From assembly GCA_040219575.1 (NCBI GenBank), contig JAVJSD010000011.1, positions 123,874-187,873 of the forward strand: a stretch of 64,000 nucleotides of DNA, written 5' to 3'. The position numbers were made by a program, and so were the translations under genes. The stretch comes from JAVJSD01 sp040219575 (GTDB taxonomy: Bacteria > Planctomycetota > Planctomycetia > Pirellulales > Pirellulaceae). Below the pieces are notes generated by a model that was given only the letters and a program-made list of their open reading frames with translations, did not search any database and was not told the origin of the DNA. Below are positions 34,615 through 43,652 of the stretch, piece by piece; within the stretch, counting starts at the first letter, position 1; each line of letters opens with the position of its first letter.

Positions 34615-34704
34615 GGCAGAACACTGTGTTCAAGAGTGGTTGAGTTGTGACGCGACTCCGCCAACAGTCCAAGCAGGGGCGCTGGGCGGCGCGCCATGAC
34701 AGGG

Positions 34705-35349
34705 CTACGCCGGCAATGAATTGGGAGCTTCTTCTGCGGAGAGCCGAAAGCTCTCCACCAGCGAACGCCGGGGAACAGCCAGGTTGAGCACGGGCGCGAA
34801 TTCCTGAAACTCGTTGTCGATCTGTTCGAGGATTGTCGCCAACGCGGGCCACTGCTCGCTGCCGATTGTGTGAAACAGTTCCTCAAAACGCTGGCGCTCC
34901 GTCCACTCCGGACTGCTCGCCGAAGGCAACAGCGCCGAGAGCCCGACTAGTTGTTTGCCAAAATCGTGCTGGGCGGCGAGCAAAGCGTCAATGTCGGTAT
35001 GCATCTCGATCAGCTCGGCGAGTTCTTCAGACAGGCCCCAGCCTCGGGCCATCATGCCGGCGGCCGTGGCGTGGTTCCAGCCGAAGCGTTCGTTTTCAAG
35101 GTCCGACAGACGGGCTCGCCCGGAGTGTTGACCGCCAAGCAGTGCTTCGTAGTGCTCGGGAAGTTCCTTGGCCAGCACGGGGATCGCCATGTCTTGTAGC
35201 AGCGAGGCGATGAAGAGATCCGCGAGGTTCAACAGGTTCATGATTTGCGTGAGCCGCGCCCGCGTCACGTGCCCCAACCGGGCCAGTTCCGCCTGGTCGG
35301 TCACGACGCCGTCGCGGATCAACTGGTCGAGCCGGATCGCCAACGCCAC
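34705..35349 (-). CDS. Chimeric protein: recombinase-type HTH fused to truncated HDOD domain (214 aa)
   Basis: Residues 1 to 43 (RLDQLIRDGVVTDQAELARLG, then HVTRARLTQIMNLLNLA) form the HTH found in recombinase proteins of DUF2924 mobile modules. From about residue 44 the sequence is the second half of an HDOD signalling domain (FIASLLQDMAIPVLAKELPEHYEALL, GWNHATAAGMMARGWGLSEELAELIEMHTD). The first half of HDOD is missing. The switch falls at about position 35220. The chimera keeps an open frame; whether it is expressed is unknown. Confidence 0.7.
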   Translation of the reverse strand: MALAIRLDQLIRDGVVTDQAELARLGHVTRARLTQIMNLLNLADLFIASLLQDMAIPVLAKELPEHYEALLGGQHSGRARLSDLENERFGWNHATAAGMMARGWGLSEELAELIEMHTDIDALLAAQHDFGKQLVGLSALLPSASSPEWTERQRFEELFHTIGSEQWPALATILEQIDNEFQEFAPVLNLAVPRRSLVESFRLSAEEAPNSLPA

Positions 35350-35581
35350 GAACTTGCCAGCCTAACGCCGCCTGCGCGATCAATCCGTTTCAGCAAATCG
35401 GACAGAGAAAGTCACTTTCTTCAATCCGTCCGATTGGTCTCGGGTCTTCAGTTGAATAGCCGCCCCATGCTGCTGCGCCACCAACTGTGCAAATAGAAGC
35501 TGTTAACCAATCTGTCCCGCCAGACAGCGAACCGGTCGCCAAGCGAAGGTCGCTGTGGGCCACTCCACCAGGAGCCGCCCC

Positions 35582-35716
35582 ATGCGACCATTCGACGATT
35601 CTCTTTTGACGCCGGACGAGCGTCGCTCTGAGGTGGCCAGTATCTTGGCCGCCGGCGTTCTGCGGCTCTCCGCGCGGGCGGCATTGCCGGGCATCCTCCG
35701 TGTCCACAACGGTTAA
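35582..35716 (+). CDS. Short protein of DUF2924 mobile module (44 aa)
   Basis: MRPFDDSLLTPDERRSEVASILAAGVLRLSARAAL is, from memory, the short leader ORF that precedes DUF2924 genes in planctomycete mobile modules. AGGAG lies 9 bases upstream. The last residues (PGILRVHNG) look altered, so the gene may be shortened. Confidence 0.55.
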   Translation: MRPFDDSLLTPDERRSEVASILAAGVLRLSARAALPGILRVHNG

Positions 35717-35750
35717 CGGTTTACGAGACCCCGAGACAAGGAGAGAACGC

Positions 35751-35960
35751 ATGGTTTTGAATGTCGGAAAAGAGGTCGCCGCGCTGCAGCGGATGACCGT
35801 CCGCGAACTGCGGACACGTTACGCCGAAGTGTTCGGCGAAGAAACACGTGCGGGCAACAAAGCATGGCTCGTCAAGCGGATCGCCTGGCGGCTGCAATCG
35901 CTGGCCGAAGGCGAGGTCGTCGACCTACCCGCTGGACGAACTGACCTGCGAAGACCTTGA
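35751..35960 (+). CDS. DUF2924 protein, 3' truncated (69 aa)
   Basis: VGKEVAALQRMTVRELRTRY then FGEETRAGNKAWLVKRIAWRLQSLAEG is the conserved N-terminal half of DUF2924. AAGGAG before the ATG. Family proteins are usually about twice this length; the homology ends near 35925 where other debris begins. It lies next to the leader ORF, with the expected recombinase present only as an HTH fragment on the opposite strand. Confidence 0.7.
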   Translation: MVLNVGKEVAALQRMTVRELRTRYAEVFGEETRAGNKAWLVKRIAWRLQSLAEGEVVDLPAGRTDLRRP

Positions 35961-36325
35961 AATCGATGGGATTGAAGAGTCGCTGCGCATCTTGGCATCG
36001 TGCGGGGGCGATGTGGAGCAAGCTCGCGAGCAGCTCCGACCAAAGTCCCAGGCAAGGTCACGTCGTCTGCAAACCGCCGCATCCCGCATCGACGACGCAG
36101 GCGCGTTTGGCTCGAAGTAGCTGCATCGGCGAGGTGTTTCGTCGAAACATCGGCGGCGAGTGGCGTCACTGGAAGGACCAGTACGGCGAGGCGATCGCGT
36201 TGGTCTGCGGCAACCTCAAGATCTTCCCGCATGACAAGGTTCAAAAGCGACTTGCCGCAGGAAGCGAGCACAATCTGGAGGCATACTACCGTACCTTTCG
36301 CGCTGAGGCGTCGCGGGACGGCTGA
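35920..36325 (+). pseudogene. Fused gene fragments of unknown proteins
   Basis: Two frames carry protein-like pieces: LDELTCEDLEIDGIEESLRI and CGGDVEQAREQLRPK (35928 to 36050), then GEVFRRNIGGEWRHWKDQYG and ALVCGNLKIFPHDKVQKRLAAG (36128 to 36325). The second resembles small planctomycete domains reading GxYxGxVLxRxLGGEW. Neither has its own start. Likely recombination debris. From 36326 to 36640 I see nothing. Confidence 0.45.
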
Positions 36326-36639
36326 CAATCATGCCGGAACTCCTCGAATGGAGCTTCGCTCGCAACCTCTGAAGAGATCCGCAAAGCGTTGCTTCCGCTT
36401 CGAGCGACCGAAAGCAACTTCAACTCGCGAAGTGCCTCTGCATCAACGGGTTCCGTCACCGGCCATTCTGAGAATGGTTATGAAGAGGGTTGTGCACGGG
36501 GAGGGCGAGCGACGCGCACTGCCGGGCGGCGGCGCGGCGATTCGCCTTCCAAAACGGGAACACTTCCAAAACGGGAAACCGTCGAGTTCGCCGCCGGCTT
36601 GCGTTAGAATGGACCAGCTCGTCGCTTCCTGCGTAGCGA

Positions 36640-36710
36640 CCAGCGCCAAACCAGCCAGCGCCAAACCAGCCAACGCCAAACCAGCCAACGCCCAACCAGC
36701 CAACGCCCAC
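36640..36710. repeat. 15-bp tandem repeat, about 4.7 units
   Basis: Units of CCAGCCAACGCCAAA with one or two changes each, ending 31 bases before the start codon of the propeller gene. Not in a gene on the + strand. Confidence 0.9.
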
Positions 36711-36740
36711 CTCAGCGAACACCCCCCTAGGAGAGAAATC

Positions 36741-38009
36741 ATGCATCTGCGTACGACCCTGGCCTCCCTCGTACTCGTGGCGGCCGCCGCCCCTTCATGG
36801 GCTGGCGACTGGAACGCCTTTCGCGGACCCGACGGCAACGGCGTCTCCAGCGAGACCAACGTCCCCGTCGAGTGGAGCGCCGACAAGAACGTGAAGTGGA
36901 AAGTCGCCCTGCCGCAACCGGGCAACGGCAGCCCGATCGTCGTCAAGGGACGCGTGCTGGTGAACTGCGCCGAGGACAAGGACGGCCAGCAGCGGACGCT
37001 GTATTGCTTCGACCGCAAGACGGGCGACAAGCTGTGGTCGCAGACGGTCAAGTTCGCCCAGAAGATGCCCACCCACCAGACGAATCCCTACTGCGGCACG
37101 ACGCCCGCCAGCGACGGCGAGCGCGTCGTCACCTGGCACAGTTCGGCCGGCCTGTACTGCTACGATCTGGACGGCGAGAAGTTGTGGTCGCGCGAGCTGG
37201 GCGAGTTCGAACACATCTGGGGCTACGGCAGCTCGCCGGTGATCTACAAGGACCGCGTGCTGCTCAACAGCGGACCGGGCGAGCGCGTGTTCATGGCGGC
37301 GTTCGATCTCAAGACGGGCGAAACCCTCTGGGAGCAGGAAGAGTCGCAGGACAGCGACAACACCAGCCGCAACGGGGCCGGCAAATACAAGGGCGCCTGG
37401 GCCACGCCGATCGTGGTGAACGTCGACGGCCAGGATCAAGCGATCTGCACGATGCCCACCCGCGTCGTGGCCTACGATCCGATGTCGGGCGACGTGATCT
37501 GGTCGTGCGACGGCATTCGCGGTCCCAAGGGCGATCTGGCGTATTCGTCTCCGCTGGTCGGCGGCGAGTTTTGCGTGGCGACGGGCGGTTTCGGCGGCCC
37601 TTCGGTGGCGCTCAAGCTGGGCGGCAAGGGCGACGTCACCGAAACGCATCGCCTGTGGCGCGAAGAGAAGAACCCGCAGAGCATCGGCTCGGGCGTGCTG
37701 ATCGACGGCTACGTTTACAAGCCCAACGCCGGCCCCGGCACGATCCAGTGCCTGAAGGCGGAGACGGGAGACGTGGTGTGGACCGACCGCGCCGCGGGCT
37801 CCAACCACTGGGGTTCGATGGTGCTGGCCGACGGGCGCCTGTATGTGACCAATCAAGACGGCGCGACGGTGGTGTTCAAGCCGAATCCGGAGAAATACGA
37901 AGAGGTCGCCATCAATGAGCTTGGCGAACCGTGCAACACCACGCCGGCCATCAGCGACGGAAACGTCTTCATCCGCACGCACCGCAACCTGGTTTGCATC
38001 GGCGAGTAG
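36741..38009 (+). CDS. Exported PQQ-like beta-propeller protein (422 aa)
   Basis: Signal peptide MHLRTTLASLVLVAAAAPSWA, then DWNAFRGPDGNGVSSETNVPVEW and repeated propeller blades ending in LxxxGxxLW-type strands (FDRKTGDKLWSQ, FDLKTGETLWEQ, YDPMSGDVIWS, LKAETGDVVWTD). Such proteins are quinoprotein-like propellers without the alcohol dehydrogenase active site. The ATG at 36741 follows TAGGAGAG by 5 to 6 bases; the longer upstream frame is debris. A terminator follows. Confidence 0.88.
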   Translation: MHLRTTLASLVLVAAAAPSWAGDWNAFRGPDGNGVSSETNVPVEWSADKNVKWKVALPQPGNGSPIVVKGRVLVNCAEDKDGQQRTLYCFDRKTGDKLWSQTVKFAQKMPTHQTNPYCGTTPASDGERVVTWHSSAGLYCYDLDGEKLWSRELGEFEHIWGYGSSPVIYKDRVLLNSGPGERVFMAAFDLKTGETLWEQEESQDSDNTSRNGAGKYKGAWATPIVVNVDGQDQAICTMPTRVVAYDPMSGDVIWSCDGIRGPKGDLAYSSPLVGGEFCVATGGFGGPSVALKLGGKGDVTETHRLWREEKNPQSIGSGVLIDGYVYKPNAGPGTIQCLKAETGDVVWTDRAAGSNHWGSMVLADGRLYVTNQDGATVVFKPNPEKYEEVAINELGEPCNTTPAISDGNVFIRTHRNLVCIGE

Positions 38010-38035
38010 CCGCCGCCATTTGGAACACGATCGCC

Positions 38036-38082
38036 GTAAGCCGCGGGGTTCCGATTGAGCCCCGCGGCTTTACGTCTTTATT
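38036..38082 (+). terminator. Rho-independent terminator between converging genes
   Basis: GTAAGCCGCGGGG / CCCCGCGGCTTTAC stem with an 11-base loop, then GTCTTTATT. It may serve both the propeller gene and the opposing sulfatase. Confidence 0.8.
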
Positions 38083-39646
38083 ACTCTTGCGAGTTCTTCT
38101 TCCGCATCACATGCGGCGGGAAGTCGGCGGCTTCGCTGCCGCTGATGCGGCGGAGGTTGGCGCCGTCGCCCCGTTTGAAGCCCAACTGCACCGACAGGCC
38201 GCCGGTTTCCTTGAGCTGGTTGTAAAGCGCCTGCCGCATCTCGCGGACCACCTGCTGATGCTCCGGGCTGCGGATCAGGTTGTTCGTCTCGTGCGGATCG
38301 GCCTGCAGGTCGTAAAGTTCGTCGGTGTCCCAGACGCCCCAGTACTCGACGAACTTGTACTGGCCGCCGCGGAGCGCGAAAATCGTGGGCGTATGCGGGA
38401 AGTTGTACTCCCAGTAGTACTCGTACAACAGGAAGTCGCGCCAGTCGGAGAGTTTGGTGTCGCCGGAGAGCAAGCCGAGGAAGCTCTCGCCGTCGAACTG
38501 CTCCGGCAACTGAAGACCGCCGGCCTCGAGCACGGTGGAGGCGATGTCGATGTTGGCGACCACGCCCTCGACGGTGCTGCCCGGCTTGATGATCTCCGGG
38601 CAATGGGCCAGCATCGGCACGCGCATCGATTCTTCGTAGGCGTTGCGCTTGTCGATCAGCCCGTGCTCGCCGAACAAGAAGCCGTTGTCGCCCATGTAGA
38701 TGACGAGCGTGTCGTCTTTCTTGCCCGCATCCTCCAGCCACTTCATCACGCGGCCGACGTTTTCATCCACTCCGGCCAGGGCTCGGCAGTAGTCGCGGAA
38801 GTACTCCTTGACGTCGAGATCGCTGTGGTAGGGGAAGTCGACGCCGTGCCAACTGTTGCGCTGATTCTTGACCCACATCGGCTTGCCGCGGTAGTTCTCG
38901 TCGGTATCGGCCTGCGTCTTGGGAGTGGGAATCTTCGCGTCGCTGTAGAGCTTGCGATGCCGCTCGGCAGGATCGAAGCCGGCGTGCACCGCCTTGTGCG
39001 AGATGTACGCGAAGAACGGCTTGTCGCCTTCCAGGCCGTCGAGCCACTCCAGCGCGTAGTCGGTCAACTCGTCGGTGATGTAGCCCTTCTGCGGCACGCG
39101 CTCGCCGTCGACGTTGAGCATGGTGCGGCCGTTCTTGGCCGGGTAGTACACGCCCTGGCCGCGGAAGCTGACCCACTTGTCGAAGCCGGGCCGGGGATCG
39201 TCGGTGCCGCCCCCCATGTGCCACTTGCCGAAGAAGCCGGTGGCGTAGCCCGCCCGCTGCAGGTACTGCGGGAAGAAAACCATGCCGCTCATATCCGTGT
39301 CGTTGTTGTCGACCACGTGGTGGTTGTGCATGTACTGCCCGGTGAGGATCGAAGCCCGACTGGGCGAGCAGAGCGAGGTGGTGACGAAGGCGTTCTTGAC
39401 GTACGCGCCTCCTTTGGCGAGCGCGTCGAGGTTGGGCGTCTTGAGGAACGGATGATCGAGAAAGCCCATCGCGTCGTAGCGGTGGTCGTCGACCAGGATG
39501 AAGATCACGTTGCGGGGCTTGGCGCCTTTGATCTTGGCGACGTCGAGATTCGGCGCGTCCGCGGCCAGCGTGCACGGGGCGACGCACAGCACGAGCGCGA
39601 CGCCGAGAAGACCGACGAGTCGGTGCAGGGGAAATCCGAAATTCAT
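38081..39646 (-). CDS. Exported sulfatase, canonical CSPSR type (521 aa)
   Basis: Signal peptide near residues 8 to 29, sulfatase opening RNVIFILVDDHRYDAMG (D53, D54), formylglycine motif SLCSPSRASILTG (Cys93), GFFGKWHMGG, and YMGDNGFLFGEHGL. This order is typical of S1 sulfatases acting on sulfated polysaccharides. The end is a C-terminal subdomain with YKFVEYWGVWDTDELYDLQADPHE. The ATG at 39646 is preferred over 39679 because the signal peptide and GGGAG lie correctly. It precedes no other gene in its transcript. Confidence 0.92.
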   Translation of the reverse strand: MNFGFPLHRLVGLLGVALVLCVAPCTLAADAPNLDVAKIKGAKPRNVIFILVDDHRYDAMGFLDHPFLKTPNLDALAKGGAYVKNAFVTTSLCSPSRASILTGQYMHNHHVVDNNDTDMSGMVFFPQYLQRAGYATGFFGKWHMGGGTDDPRPGFDKWVSFRGQGVYYPAKNGRTMLNVDGERVPQKGYITDELTDYALEWLDGLEGDKPFFAYISHKAVHAGFDPAERHRKLYSDAKIPTPKTQADTDENYRGKPMWVKNQRNSWHGVDFPYHSDLDVKEYFRDYCRALAGVDENVGRVMKWLEDAGKKDDTLVIYMGDNGFLFGEHGLIDKRNAYEESMRVPMLAHCPEIIKPGSTVEGVVANIDIASTVLEAGGLQLPEQFDGESFLGLLSGDTKLSDWRDFLLYEYYWEYNFPHTPTIFALRGGQYKFVEYWGVWDTDELYDLQADPHETNNLIRSPEHQQVVREMRQALYNQLKETGGLSVQLGFKRGDGANLRRISGSEAADFPPHVMRKKNSQE

Positions 39647-39721
39647 GGTGAAGAATACTCCCAGAGAGGTTGGTGTCATATCAAGTCAGCGACGACAAGT
39701 CGTCGGCTTGGGAAGCGGCGC

Positions 39722-42700
39722 CTACTCCCCGAGTTGCCCCAGGTACGCCAGCAGATCCGCCATGGCCTGACGGTCGATCTCCTTCTCCATCCCTTCCGGC
39801 ATCAGCGACAAACCGGTGCTTTGCAGCAGTTCGATGTCGATGCGGAGTACGGTGTCGGCCGCGCCCTCGGCGCGGCGGAGCGTGACGCTGGTGGCGGTCT
39901 CGGCGGCGATCATGCCGCTCAACGTGCGGCCGTCCGTCGTGACCAGGGCGTAGCTGACGAATTCGGGATTCACTTCCCGATTGGGATCGAGCACGTTCAG
40001 CAGGATCGCCTCCGGCCCGCGATTGCGCATGGCGGCGAGGTTCGGGCCGACTTCATGGCCGGTCCCTTCCAGCTTGTGGCAGTTCGCGCAGATCTTGCGA
40101 TGAATCTTTCGCCCCCGCTCGACGTCGCCCGGCATGGCGAGCGTCTGGCGATATTGCTTGACGACTTCGTCGCGGCGGCCGACTCCGGCGATCTCGAGCA
40201 GCTTCTTGGCCCGCTCCCGCAACGACGCGTCGCGGTGCGTGGCGAGCAATTTCAGACGGCCCGGGTCGATGTCGCCCAGCGCCACCCGCTTGTCCTCGAT
40301 GGCCGTCAGCAGCGACTCCAGCCACGCCTGACGCGAAAACAACACATCGCCGGCCCGGGTCCGCAGTCGGGGACCGAGCGTCTTCCAGCGATCGATCAGC
40401 AGCGCGGCGACCTGCGGTGCGTCGTACGAGGCGAGCGTCGACAGGGCGGCCGCCTGCACGTCGCCAGGCTGCGCGGCGTCGAGCAGATCCGCCAGCGCGT
40501 CGCCGCACTGCGCGAAGCCGCCCAACCGCAGCAGCGCGATCGCCTCGACGCGCTCGACGGGCGCCGCGTCGCTCGTCGCCGTCTTCAGGCTGCGCTCGAC
40601 GACTTCCGCGAGCGCCTGCTGACTGCGGCCGCCGGTGGCGACGGCGAGTTGCTTCTCCAGCGGGCTCCCCTTCTTCGCCGCCAGTCCCTGCACGAGCGTG
40701 TCGAGAAGCTTTTGATCCTTCTTCTTGAGCGAACCCAGCAGGGCCAACACCGCGGCGACGTCGTCGGGCCGTTGCTGCTTGCCGATCTGCGCGGTGAGCG
40801 ATCGCAGCACGTCGCGACCGACGTCGCTGGCGGCGAACGCGTCGTCGCGCGCCAACTGCGAGAGCACGAGGCCCGCACCTTCGGAAAGCGAACTCAGGGC
40901 GGCGAGGCGGATCCAGCCGTCTTCCGCGTCGCGCCGCATCAGGCCGGCCAGTGCAGTGGTGCGGCGGGGATCGGAAAGCTCGCCCAGCGTGAAAGCGAGT
41001 TGATACCGCACGTGCAGGTCGTCGTCGTCGATCATCGCCAACAGCTTTTCGCGAACCTGCGGCGACTTGGCCACCCGCTCGGCCAACCGCACCGCATGGC
41101 GGCGAACCTGCGGATGAGCGTCGTCGAGGGCGGCGAGAATCACCTCGGGCGTGAGCGCGCCGAGGCCGTCGAGCGCGTACAACGAATGCATACGGCCTTC
41201 GGGCAGTTCGCTGGCGGCGGCCTGCCGCTCCAACAGCGCAACGGCGGCGCGGTCCTGTCGCTCGTACAGCAATCGCGCGGCGGTCTCCCGATGCCAGCCG
41301 TTGGCGTGCGCAAGCAGCGCCACGAGGTCGGCCGTCGAGGCGTCTCCGTGCGGAGGCGATACGGGCCCCCGGTACGACGCCGAGACCAGCCGATAGATGC
41401 GGCCCCGATCGCGGCCGCTGGTCAGGTCGAGGTGCTGTTTGATCACCGGGTGCAGGCTCTTGGGGTGTTCGATCACCTCGCGATACATGTCGAGGATGTA
41501 CAGCGAGCCGTCGGGCGCGTTGGCGAACTGCACGGGACGGAACCAGTTGTCGCGGGAGGTGAGCAGTTCGCTTTTCTCATCGACGCGGCGGCCGACGAAT
41601 CCCAGGCCGTCGGCGTCGAGCCGCTTGCGGTGCACCAGGTTGCTTCCCACGTCGCCCACGATGGCGTAACCGCGATACCTTTCCGGCCAGTCGTCGCCGC
41701 GATAGATCGTCACGCCGGTGGCGCCGGTGAAGTAGCCGGCCGCGCGTCCGCCCCCTTCCACCGGCCCCGGCACGATGCCCTTCACTCGCAATCGCGTGCG
41801 GACGATCCGCCACGGCTCGACCGGGCTGGTGCGGAACACGTCGGCCTGCGGACCGTCGGCGGCGATGCTGACGCGCGGCGACGGCGCGGCGAGATACGGA
41901 TTGCGGGCCAGGTAGCGGTCCTCGAACATCACCGCCTGCAGGTGGTTGCTGTTGGAGCAGACGAATTTATCGCCCCAGGTATTTAGCGACAGGCCGTGTT
42001 GCCCGCCGCCGCTGGTCGGCTCCAGCGCGAGCGTTTTGGGATCGAAGGCGAAGTCACGGCCGCGGAGCGAGAGCGGCCTGGCGTCTTCTTTGTTCTCCTT
42101 TGCGTCGCCTTCACCCTCGGCCTTGTCGCTCCAGCCGAGCACGCGCACTTCGGCGCCGCTGCTGCTGGTGGCGCCGTGGATTCGGTTGTCGAGCCCCCAT
42201 TTGAACGTGTTCACCAGGCCCTGCACGTTGCCGCGGCCGAAGCCAGTCATCACCACGCGATGCATGTCGGCGCGGCCGTCGCCGTCGTTGTCCTTGAAGT
42301 AGTGAATGTCGGGCGCCGCGGCGACGAACACGCCGCCGTCGTAGCAGGCGACGGCGGTCGGCCAGGAGAGCCCCTCGGCGTAGACGGTGCTGGTTTCGAA
42401 GCGGCCGTCGCCGTCGTTGTCGAGCAGCATCCGCACGCGGCCGAGGTTCTTGTCCTCGTCTTCGGAGTAGCCGCGCATCTCGATCACGAACAGCCGGCCG
42501 TGCTCGTCGAAGGCCATCGCCACGGGATCGACCACCACCGGCTCGCTGGCGGCCTGCTCGAGGCGAAAGCCGTCGGCGACGGTGAACGTCTCCAGCGCCT
42601 TGTCGGCCGGCACGGGATCGATCCGCGGCAACTCCCGGCTGTAGTCGGCCTCGGTCGAGTCTGGCTTCTTTTCCGGCTCGGCGGCCAGCAGCGTCCAGGC

Positions 42701-42778
42701 GGCGCCGAAGCACAGACCGATAACGGCGAGGAGCGAAGCCGTGGAAGCGATACTTCTCAAACGCATGATGCGAGCCAT
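39722..42778 (-). CDS. Membrane-bound dehydrogenase-like propeller with HEAT repeats and cytochrome c (1018 aa)
   Basis: Signal sequence (ASLLAVIGLCFGAAWTLLAAE), then a beta-propeller of about 400 residues (FRLEQAASEPVVVDPVAMAFDEHGRLF). A long stretch of HEAT-like helices follows (DDAHPQVRRHAVRLAERVAKS). The C-terminal heme domain has CANCH at about 897 to 901, with the distal part ending MADLLAYLGQLGE. These are the Pirellula-type membrane-bound dehydrogenase and heme-binding domains. Likely periplasmic electron transfer from sugar oxidation. Start at 42778 rather than 42910, since the upstream part is not signal-like; no clear binding site. Confidence 0.88.
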   Translation of the reverse strand: MARIMRLRSIASTASLLAVIGLCFGAAWTLLAAEPEKKPDSTEADYSRELPRIDPVPADKALETFTVADGFRLEQAASEPVVVDPVAMAFDEHGRLFVIEMRGYSEDEDKNLGRVRMLLDNDGDGRFETSTVYAEGLSWPTAVACYDGGVFVAAAPDIHYFKDNDGDGRADMHRVVMTGFGRGNVQGLVNTFKWGLDNRIHGATSSSGAEVRVLGWSDKAEGEGDAKENKEDARPLSLRGRDFAFDPKTLALEPTSGGGQHGLSLNTWGDKFVCSNSNHLQAVMFEDRYLARNPYLAAPSPRVSIAADGPQADVFRTSPVEPWRIVRTRLRVKGIVPGPVEGGGRAAGYFTGATGVTIYRGDDWPERYRGYAIVGDVGSNLVHRKRLDADGLGFVGRRVDEKSELLTSRDNWFRPVQFANAPDGSLYILDMYREVIEHPKSLHPVIKQHLDLTSGRDRGRIYRLVSASYRGPVSPPHGDASTADLVALLAHANGWHRETAARLLYERQDRAAVALLERQAAASELPEGRMHSLYALDGLGALTPEVILAALDDAHPQVRRHAVRLAERVAKSPQVREKLLAMIDDDDLHVRYQLAFTLGELSDPRRTTALAGLMRRDAEDGWIRLAALSSLSEGAGLVLSQLARDDAFAASDVGRDVLRSLTAQIGKQQRPDDVAAVLALLGSLKKKDQKLLDTLVQGLAAKKGSPLEKQLAVATGGRSQQALAEVVERSLKTATSDAAPVERVEAIALLRLGGFAQCGDALADLLDAAQPGDVQAAALSTLASYDAPQVAALLIDRWKTLGPRLRTRAGDVLFSRQAWLESLLTAIEDKRVALGDIDPGRLKLLATHRDASLRERAKKLLEIAGVGRRDEVVKQYRQTLAMPGDVERGRKIHRKICANCHKLEGTGHEVGPNLAAMRNRGPEAILLNVLDPNREVNPEFVSYALVTTDGRTLSGMIAAETATSVTLRRAEGAADTVLRIDIELLQSTGLSLMPEGMEKEIDRQAMADLLAYLGQLGE

Positions 42779-42976
42779 TTCATGCAGGAAGGTTCGTGAT
42801 GCGAGGCGGCGAGGCGGGGCGACCTTGGAGTGCGTGGAGGAGGCGATCCCCCCGACCGCCCAGAATACCACCGCCGGGAAGGCCAGGCAAAGTTCTCTCC
42901 GCGTGGTCACTGGGCGGCGCTGGTGGCTTGTCGAAAAGGTTCACGGCGTAGGGTGGCGCTGGTGCGTCCCTCGAAT

Positions 42977-43345
42977 TCACGCCAGGAATCGCCGCAGCGT
43001 CTCCACGGTCTCCGGCTGATGGAGCTGCGACTTGCCGAAGCCGGGTTCGGCGCCGGCCTCGATGGCCTCGTCCTGGTACTGGGCGTAGTTGCTCAGCAGC
43101 ATGACCGGCGTCGCCGCCAGCGCCTCGTCGGCTTTGATCTGGCGGATGATGTCGAGGCCGTCGCTGTAGTCGCGGTCGAGCTTGCGATTGACCAGCACTA
43201 GGTCGAACGCCTGCTTTCGCAACAGCGCCAGCGCCTGATCGGCGCTGTCGGCGGAAAAGATGTCGGCCGTAAAGTGCCGCCCAATCAGGCTGCTGATGTT
43301 TCCGTGGTCGAGGCCGCAGTTGCCCACGTCGAGGACGCGTTTCAT
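42977..43345 (-). CDS. Degenerate response-regulator receiver (122 aa)
   Basis: The alternating strand/helix pattern of a CheY-like receiver is complete, but the phosphoacceptor position reads LVLVNRKLD with Asn53, and the first strand ends DVGN rather than an acidic pair. A Lys at GFGKSQ (105) is kept. It is therefore likely a phosphorylation-independent pseudo-receiver used for protein contacts. Single gene, no output domain. Confidence 0.75.
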   Translation of the reverse strand: MKRVLDVGNCGLDHGNISSLIGRHFTADIFSADSADQALALLRKQAFDLVLVNRKLDRDYSDGLDIIRQIKADEALAATPVMLLSNYAQYQDEAIEAGAEPGFGKSQLHQPETVETLRRFLA

Positions 43346-43386
43346 GATTTCAGATTTCGGATTTCAGATTGCAGATTGCAGAACGG

Positions 43387-43563
43387 GAAGACAAACCGCT
43401 GATGAACGCTGATAGGACGCTAATGGATTGATGACGCCCGCGACTGCGTCCAGCAGCAAGCGGCGGAAGACCTAGAGGTAGTCTTGGTTGCAGAACGGCC
43501 TACGGTTGTTGCAGCTGCTTGCCGTCATTAGCGTGTTATTAGCGTTCATCAGCGGTTTGTCTT
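43387..43563. repeat. Inverted repeat, two arms of about 38 bp
   Basis: GAAGACAAACCGCTGATGAA... at 43387 to 43425 is mirrored by ...TTCATCAGCGGTTTGTCTTT at 43526 to 43563 with a few mismatches, separated by about 100 bp. Just left, short direct repeats of ATTTCAGATTKC (43346 to 43380) precede it. Confidence 0.85.
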
Positions 43564-43582
43564 TCTTGCTTTGGCGGCCGGC

Positions 43583-43623
43583 AAAAAAGCGGCGTCCGAC
43601 ATCGCCAGGATGCCGGACGCCGC
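43583..43623 (-). terminator. Rho-independent terminator for the propeller operon
   Basis: Minus strand: GCGGCGTCCG / CGGACGCCGC stem plus inner pairing, then six T. Confidence 0.85.
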
Positions 43624-43652
43624 GAGGGTCTCGTGATCAAGCCGCCTTTCGC

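Noticed and set aside
37931..41986. 1351-codon + strand frame
   Set aside because: Antisense of the sulfatase and the heme protein genes, both of which have unmistakable motifs on the minus strand.
43346..43380. Short direct repeats ATTTCAGATTTCGG... as a CRISPR-like or regulatory array
   Set aside because: Only about 30 bases of low-complexity direct repeat; better seen as the border of the inverted repeat to its right.
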